Assembly (NCBI GenBank): GCA_016177915.1
Contig: JACOUI010000315.1
Location: 1-45,690, forward strand
Reading direction: 5' to 3'
Source: Planctomycetia bacterium
GTDB lineage: Bacteria; Planctomycetota; Planctomycetia; Pirellulales; S012-138
Length of the DNA stretch: 45,690 nt
Within the stretch, counting starts at the first letter, position 1. Each line of letters starts with the position of its first letter. The notes under the pieces were generated by a model. It ran no database searches and was not told the DNA's origin. It saw only the letters and a program-made list of their open reading frames with translations. This document shows positions 41,972-45,690 of the stretch, one piece after another. Position numbers and translations under genes: made by a program.

Positions 41972-42988
41972 TTACGGGCGGGCGGCAACCTGGTCCTGAG
42001 TGCTAATGTCCCAATAGGTGATGCCGCGCCCCGTGCCCGAAAGGATGCGCCGGCCGTCGGCGGAAAAGCTCACGGCCAGGACATGGTGCTCATCGCCTTT
42101 CAGGAACTGGTGCTCGCCCGTCTTGACATTCCACACCCTGACCGTTGTGTCTCGACTCCCGGAAACGAGCCGTGTGCCGTCGGGCGAGAAAGCTACGCTC
42201 TCAACCCAACTGGTGTGGGCAGTGAGGGTGCGCACGTTCCGCCCGGTTTGCAGGTCCCACAGGAACACTGCTTTGTCCCTGGCCCCTGAAGCGGCGAATT
42301 TCGCGTCGGGCGAAAGGGCCACACAGCGAACATAGTCGCCATGCCAGCCCAGACGGCGGAGACTGCCAGTCTCCAGGTCGACGTCGACGACCGACTCGTT
42401 GCTGCCGCCGGCCAGTGCGCGCCGGCCGTCGGGCGAGATGGCGGCCCCTTCGATCAGGCCGACTTTCGGCTCGATGCTGCGAATCTGCGTCCCGCTGCGC
42501 AGGTCAAATAGGCCCAGCGTCCTGGGATCGCCGCACAAGGCGCGGAGTCCGTCGCCGCTGACGGCCACGGTAACGAGGCGCCGATCCAGTGAAGTGCTCG
42601 ACGAATTGACCTCCAGCGCGAACTGGCGGACTTCCTTGCCGCTTTCGACGTCCCATTGGCGGAGCGTGTTGTCCAGGCTGCCGGAAACCGCCCCTTGGCC
42701 GTCGGGCAAAAACCCGATGGACCGCACGTAACCGCTGTGGCCGACCATCGTGCGCAAAAGCCGCCCGCTCTCGACGTCCCACAGGCGGAGCTTGCCATCC
42801 CTGCTTCCGGTCAGCGCTTGCCGGCCGTCGGGCGAGAACGCCACAGAGCCAATGCCATCGCCGGTTTCGCTGAAGGCGTGAAAGACTCGGCTCTTGGGTT
42901 CCTCGCCGAGGGCCGTCGCGCCCTCGGAGAGCGCTGCCGCCATGACGAGAGCAATGATCGTGCAACAGGCAGGCTTGATCGACTGCAT
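41972..42988 (-). CDS. Exported WD40-repeat protein
   Basis: 338 residues, start at 42988 after AAGAAAGGGACGG; signal peptide about residues 1-24. About seven WD40 blades are visible, with recurring S-V-A-F-S-P-D-G-R...S-G-S-x-D...V/L-W-D/N motifs, enough to close one propeller. It likely serves as a protein-binding scaffold outside the cytoplasm. It lies 30 bp after the anti-sigma gene in a sigma/anti-sigma/WD40 operon. Confidence 0.88.
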   Translation of the reverse strand: MQSIKPACCTIIALVMAAALSEGATALGEEPKSRVFHAFSETGDGIGSVAFSPDGRQALTGSRDGKLRLWDVESGRLLRTMVGHSGYVRSIGFLPDGQGAVSGSLDNTLRQWDVESGKEVRQFALEVNSSSTSLDRRLVTVAVSGDGLRALCGDPRTLGLFDLRSGTQIRSIEPKVGLIEGAAISPDGRRALAGGSNESVVDVDLETGSLRRLGWHGDYVRCVALSPDAKFAASGARDKAVFLWDLQTGRNVRTLTAHTSWVESVAFSPDGTRLVSGSRDTTVRVWNVKTGEHQFLKGDEHHVLAVSFSADGRRILSGTGRGITYWDISTQDQVAARP

Positions 42989-43018
42989 TGTCCGTCCCTT
43001 TCTTGCTGGAGGCTTGAA

Positions 43019-43801
43019 TTACGGCAGAACGCTGTTCAATCGCTCGTCAAACTGGCCCACGAGGACGTAGCCGAAATCCCCGTCGGCCCAGATCACGGCG
43101 GGGCAGGGATGCTCTGTGCCGGCCGGCTCCGTGGCATGCACAAGGCGGCGGGACATCTCGGATGCGACGTCGAAGTCGCCGGGGAGAAACTGAAAGAGTG
43201 AGTACTTCTTTCCACCCGGGCCCAGCCAGAGCGAATAGGCCACAGCGTGGCTCCCCAAAGCGCACTTCCTGCCGCCGCAAAGGCGGAACGCGTCGCCCAG
43301 CTCCGGCACGCGCACCGGAAAGGACACTTGTTCGCTCAGTCCCGCCTCCAGCCTGGCGCGGTCCGACGTCTCAACGCTCAGATAGTCGTCGTCCAGGTGG
43401 TTGAGGTGATTGTTAATGGCCAGCAGGGCGATGGTCTGCAGCCGGGAGCGATGCTGCAAGTATTGGTAGAGATTGACGCCTCCCGCCAGGACCAGCACGG
43501 CAGCGGCGGCTGCCATCAGCGCCGAGCGGCGTTGCCACCAGCGCCGGCGCGGCGCGAGGCTGGCCACCTGAAGCAGTCGATGCTCCAGATCCGCCGGCAC
43601 GTTCAATCGACGCAGCTCGGCCCGCAGACATTCGTTCTCCTCTAGCAGTCGCTCCCACTCTTGCCGTGCCCATGCTCCCTGAGCGCTGACGCGCGCTTCC
43701 ACGTCCCTTCGCTGGGGATCGTCCGGCGGCAAGGCCGCCGCTTCGCCCATCGCGCGGCGCAACTCCGGAAGATCGGCGTTGTTCGACTCAATTAAACTCA
43801 T
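43019..43801 (-). CDS. Membrane-anchored anti-sigma factor-like protein
   Basis: 260 residues from the ATG at 43801, 17 bp after the sigma gene. A cytoplasmic N-terminal part (about 1-92) with acidic/Arg-rich helices is followed by one membrane helix (A-L-M-A-A-A-A-A-V-L-V-L-A-G-G-V) and a periplasmic C-terminal domain of about 145 residues with four Cys (L-C-G-G-R-K-C, H-P-C-P). The topology and position match anti-sigma factors of ECF systems. The Cys-bearing sensor part may respond to metal or redox state; this is inference. Confidence 0.75.
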   Translation of the reverse strand: MSLIESNNADLPELRRAMGEAAALPPDDPQRRDVEARVSAQGAWARQEWERLLEENECLRAELRRLNVPADLEHRLLQVASLAPRRRWWQRRSALMAAAAAVLVLAGGVNLYQYLQHRSRLQTIALLAINNHLNHLDDDYLSVETSDRARLEAGLSEQVSFPVRVPELGDAFRLCGGRKCALGSHAVAYSLWLGPGGKKYSLFQFLPGDFDVASEMSRRLVHATEPAGTEHPCPAVIWADGDFGYVLVGQFDERLNSVLP

Positions 43802-43818
43802 CGGTACTCCCGACCGTC

Positions 43819-44409
43819 TCACAAGGGGCGCTTTTGCTGGCGAGGCGTTGGTGAGAGCCGCCCGGCGACGACCTTGCCGCAAACGCCGTCAGACTCGGCC
43901 AGGCGACGCAGGGATTGCCGCAGCAACTGCCGAGCGCGGTGGATGCGCGACAGCACCGTACCCAGAGGCAGGTCCAGCGCTTCGGCCACTTCCCGGCAGC
44001 GGAGTCCGTCCAGGAACACCATCAAGAACGGCTCCTTGTAGTGGCCCTCCAACGCATCCAGCGCCTGTTGGAGCAACTCTCGGTTCGACAACGCGTCCAA
44101 AACGTCCTGGCCCGGTTCCTCGGCGATTTGGTCCAGTAGCTCGGCTCCCCCCGTCGGCTGCACGCGCCGCGAGCGATCGCGGACCGCGTGGGCATAACGG
44201 TAGCGCAGGATTTGAAATAGCCACGCCCTGGCTTGCAGCGGGTCCCGAAGCGACTGAATCAACCGCCACGCCTCGCAGAATGAATCCTGGACCAGGTCTT
44301 CCGCGATCTGGGCGTTGCCGCACAGCCGATGCGCAAACCGGTACAAGTCCGCTGCGTGGCGACGTACCAAGTCCTCGTAAAGCTTGCGATCGCTCTCGAC
44401 CCGACTCAT
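43819..44409 (-). CDS. ECF RNA polymerase sigma factor (second)
   Basis: 196 residues from an ATG at 44409; the ribosome site is weak (GAGATGACG). Region 2: D-L-Y-R-F-A-H-R-L-C-G-N-A-Q-I-A-E-D-L-V-Q-D-S-F and A-R-A-W-L-F-Q-I-L-R-Y. Region 4: Y-K-E-P-F-L-M-V-F-L-D-G-L-R-C-R-E-V-A-E-A-L-D-L-P-L-G-T-V-L-S-R-I-H-R-A. This is a standard two-domain ECF sigma, of a different subgroup from the one at 38218. Coupled to the membrane anti-sigma that follows. Confidence 0.92.
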   Translation of the reverse strand: MSRVESDRKLYEDLVRRHAADLYRFAHRLCGNAQIAEDLVQDSFCEAWRLIQSLRDPLQARAWLFQILRYRYAHAVRDRSRRVQPTGGAELLDQIAEEPGQDVLDALSNRELLQQALDALEGHYKEPFLMVFLDGLRCREVAEALDLPLGTVLSRIHRARQLLRQSLRRLAESDGVCGKVVAGRLSPTPRQQKRPL

Positions 44410-44811
44410 TCGTCATCTCAGCGAGGGGCGGAAGATAAGTGCCCAGATGGCTGCGAATTATTTCAACAAAAGCTCCTCGTGCACTCTGGGATGAGAAGGC
44501 TGCCGCGAAGGGGCGCCCGAGCTGGAGGACGCGCCGGGATCGTCGGCCCAGGCGCAGGAGGTGTGTCCAAGGGCGCTGCCTGGGGAACAGCATTGGGAGA
44601 TTGCAAATTCCCACTTCCAGGATGGAGCTCTGGGCGCGAGGGTTCCGTGAGGCAGCCCACAAAGGAGCTTGCTTCCCGCACGAGGCAACCTCCTGGACCC
44701 TCGGCGCAGCGGCGCGTCCGCCCACACCCAGAAAGTGCGCGCCAGGCGGCCCGATGCGCTCGCCAAGCTCACGTTCACTTGAGGCGCAGACTGCGCCCGA
44801 GTCTAGCGTGC
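44410..44811. other. 400-bp gap, no gene recognised
   Basis: Several frames of 60-105 codons are open on both strands, but they are Ala/Pro/Arg/Ser-rich with no ribosome site or known pattern. It presumably contains the promoter of the sigma/anti-sigma/WD40 operon. Confidence 0.4.
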
Positions 44812-45234
44812 TCAGGCCGAGCAGGCGGAAAACCATCGATCGCGCCGGCGTTCGGGCGTGGGGCGCCCAACGTACGGCATGTCGCCGATTGAAGTGCCGG
44901 GCAGGCTGTCCGAGGAATGCGTGGCCAAACGAGATGCTTGATCGGTCCCCGCAGAAGTTAGGGCCGGCAGCCGAACAACCTTCGGCAAAGGCACTTGCGA
45001 TAGGTGGGCATTTCGAATGGCGGGGTCCGAAAACTCAGAGGGCCCAGGGCTTGCGATGGTCGGCGATGGCTGCTGTGCCGCAAGTACGCCCCCGGCGAAA
45101 CTCCGTCCGCCAGCGCAACCCGGCGCCGCAAGCAGCAGGGCTCCGCAGGCGACGAGGCAAAATCGCCCTTGCCGCGTTCCCAACTGCCGGTGCTGTTGAA
45201 ATTCTTGGCGCTCGCACTTCCAAATTTTCCGCAT
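44812..45234 (-). CDS. Putative lipoprotein, unknown function
   Basis: About 140 residues from an ATG at 45234. A basic N-terminus is followed by F-C-L-V-A-C-G-A-L-L-L-A-A-P-G-C, a plausible lipoprotein signal, then a Ser/Pro-rich region. The upstream ribosome site is poor and the N-terminal stretch before the hydrophobic segment is long, so the start and even the coding status are uncertain. Confidence 0.4.
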   Translation of the reverse strand: MRKIWKCERQEFQQHRQLGTRQGRFCLVACGALLLAAPGCAGGRSFAGGVLAAQQPSPTIASPGPSEFSDPAIRNAHLSQVPLPKVVRLPALTSAGTDQASRLATHSSDSLPGTSIGDMPYVGRPTPERRRDRWFSACSA

Positions 45235-45401
45235 TTGCGCAACCCTGACGCCCTCGATCCGGGGAACGGTCTCTTTGCCACAATGAAGAAATCGGAACCC
45301 GAGGGGCCGCAGAGTGTGACGCGGCATACATTCCCTGTAAACGAACGTTCAACGGAGGCGGGCGCGTCTGGGAAAGTCGGACCGCTGCGCCCTGCGCTCG
45401 C

Positions 45402-45590
45402 TCATTGGCAGCACTTGTCACGGTTCAGTGGGCAGCATCGCGGGCAGGGAAGCTCTTCGCCCGTGAGCGGGCAAATGTACCCTTCCGGACGGGCCTTGGT
45501 CGGTTCCGTTCCCGCCACGGCCGCGACGATCAGGCTGCCGAGACCAGCAAACGGCACAACCAAGAGCGCCGTCCAAATCCACTTGCGCAT
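45402..45590 (-). CDS. Second copy of the CPLTGEELPCP micro-protein
   Basis: 62 residues, start at 45590 behind AAGAGGTGA. It matches the protein at 8385-8564 over nearly its whole length (same TM helix, same C-P-L-T-G-E-E-L-P-C-P core) and ends with three extra residues adding two more Cys (K-C-C-Q). The leader is nearly identical too: GCAACCCC, a T-run (five versus six T), then CAAGAGGTGACCT. This is a duplicated cassette in opposite orientation 37 kb away. Its own upstream gene lies outside the window. Confidence 0.75.
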   Translation of the reverse strand: MRKWIWTALLVVPFAGLGSLIVAAVAGTEPTKARPEGYICPLTGEELPCPRCCPLNRDKCCQ

Positions 45591-45690
45591 AGGTCACCTC
45601 TTGAAAAAAGGGGTTGCGATCTGGGCCGGCGCCGAGCCGGCCAGGGTCAATTTTTCCTCGAATTTCGTTACTGCGTCAGTCCGTTCATCT

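Noticed and set aside
44458-44778. 106-codon minus-strand frame upstream of the second sigma gene
   Set aside because: Low-complexity composition, no ribosome site, overlapping frames equally open.
1-45690. Insertion sequences, integrases, att sites or CRISPR arrays
   Set aside because: No transposase, recombinase or regularly spaced repeat was seen, although the gene remnants imply past rearrangement.

Overview
The window looks like an accessory heavy-metal and arsenic resistance region of a high-GC Planctomycetota chromosome. This is inferred from gene content: DUF3179, a CsrA, many Cys-rich exported proteins, very small proteins ending in a CPLTGEELPCP-type motif, ECF sigma/anti-sigma pairs and a WD40 gene. 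No rRNA, tRNA or CRISPR array was seen. TGA is an ordinary stop codon here, since many intact genes end with it.

Layout. 1-6.5 kb: a partial metal-efflux adaptor, the C-terminal remnant of a P-type ATPase, a TolC-type outer membrane factor, a broken and apparently internally inverted gene made of CPVTG...CC modules, and a VWA protein. 7-9.1 kb: a DUF326 copper-binding helical protein, a mer-type MerR with a perfect operator, a CPLTGEELPCP micro-protein and a disrupted MerP-like HMA protein. 9.3-18.4 kb, all leftward: a complete HME-RND efflux operon (His-rich exported protein, lipoprotein, double-length adaptor, CusA/CzcA pump, DUF3147, outer membrane factor). 19-21 kb: csrA, an arsS gene with its middle deleted, and arsM. 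21.5-26.8 kb: a GH15 glucoamylase, the N-terminal stub of a mercuric-reductase-like flavoprotein, a TVP38-DUF547 fusion, a BON protein and cytochrome P460. 27-31.4 kb: a membrane glycosyltransferase, a GT2, small envelope proteins and a second DUF547 protein. 31.6-37.6 kb: a thiol-redox block with DsbD, a triple YHS protein, a frameshifted peroxiredoxin, thioredoxin, a ferredoxin-thioredoxin-reductase-like protein and patatin. 37.7-39.8 kb: a P460 remnant and an ECF sigma/anti-sigma operon. 40-41.8 kb: two convergent genes each interrupted by one in-frame TGA. 42-45.6 kb: a WD40 protein, a second anti-sigma/sigma pair, a lipoprotein and a second copy of the micro-protein.

Three signals stand out. 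First, the two convergent genes at 40-41.8 kb look like selenoprotein genes. In the DUF3179 gene the TGA sits at the first Cys of the conserved WCxxC motif; in the thioredoxin-like gene it sits five residues before a Cys. Each TGA is followed, after the same 20-nt gap, by a hairpin whose apical loop has G in its first two bases. Second, GTAAGGA-N14-CGTC occurs at five intergenic sites and once inside a gene, all on the minus strand, ahead of arsM, P460, the FTR-like gene, the patatin region and the ECF sigma operon. It looks like the promoter of an ECF regulon, possibly autoregulated. Third, gene decay is heavy: remnants or lesions occur in a P-type ATPase, a MerP-like gene, arsS, a merA-like gene, a P460 copy, a peroxiredoxin and the CPVTG-module gene. 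A double-length RND adaptor is a further oddity.
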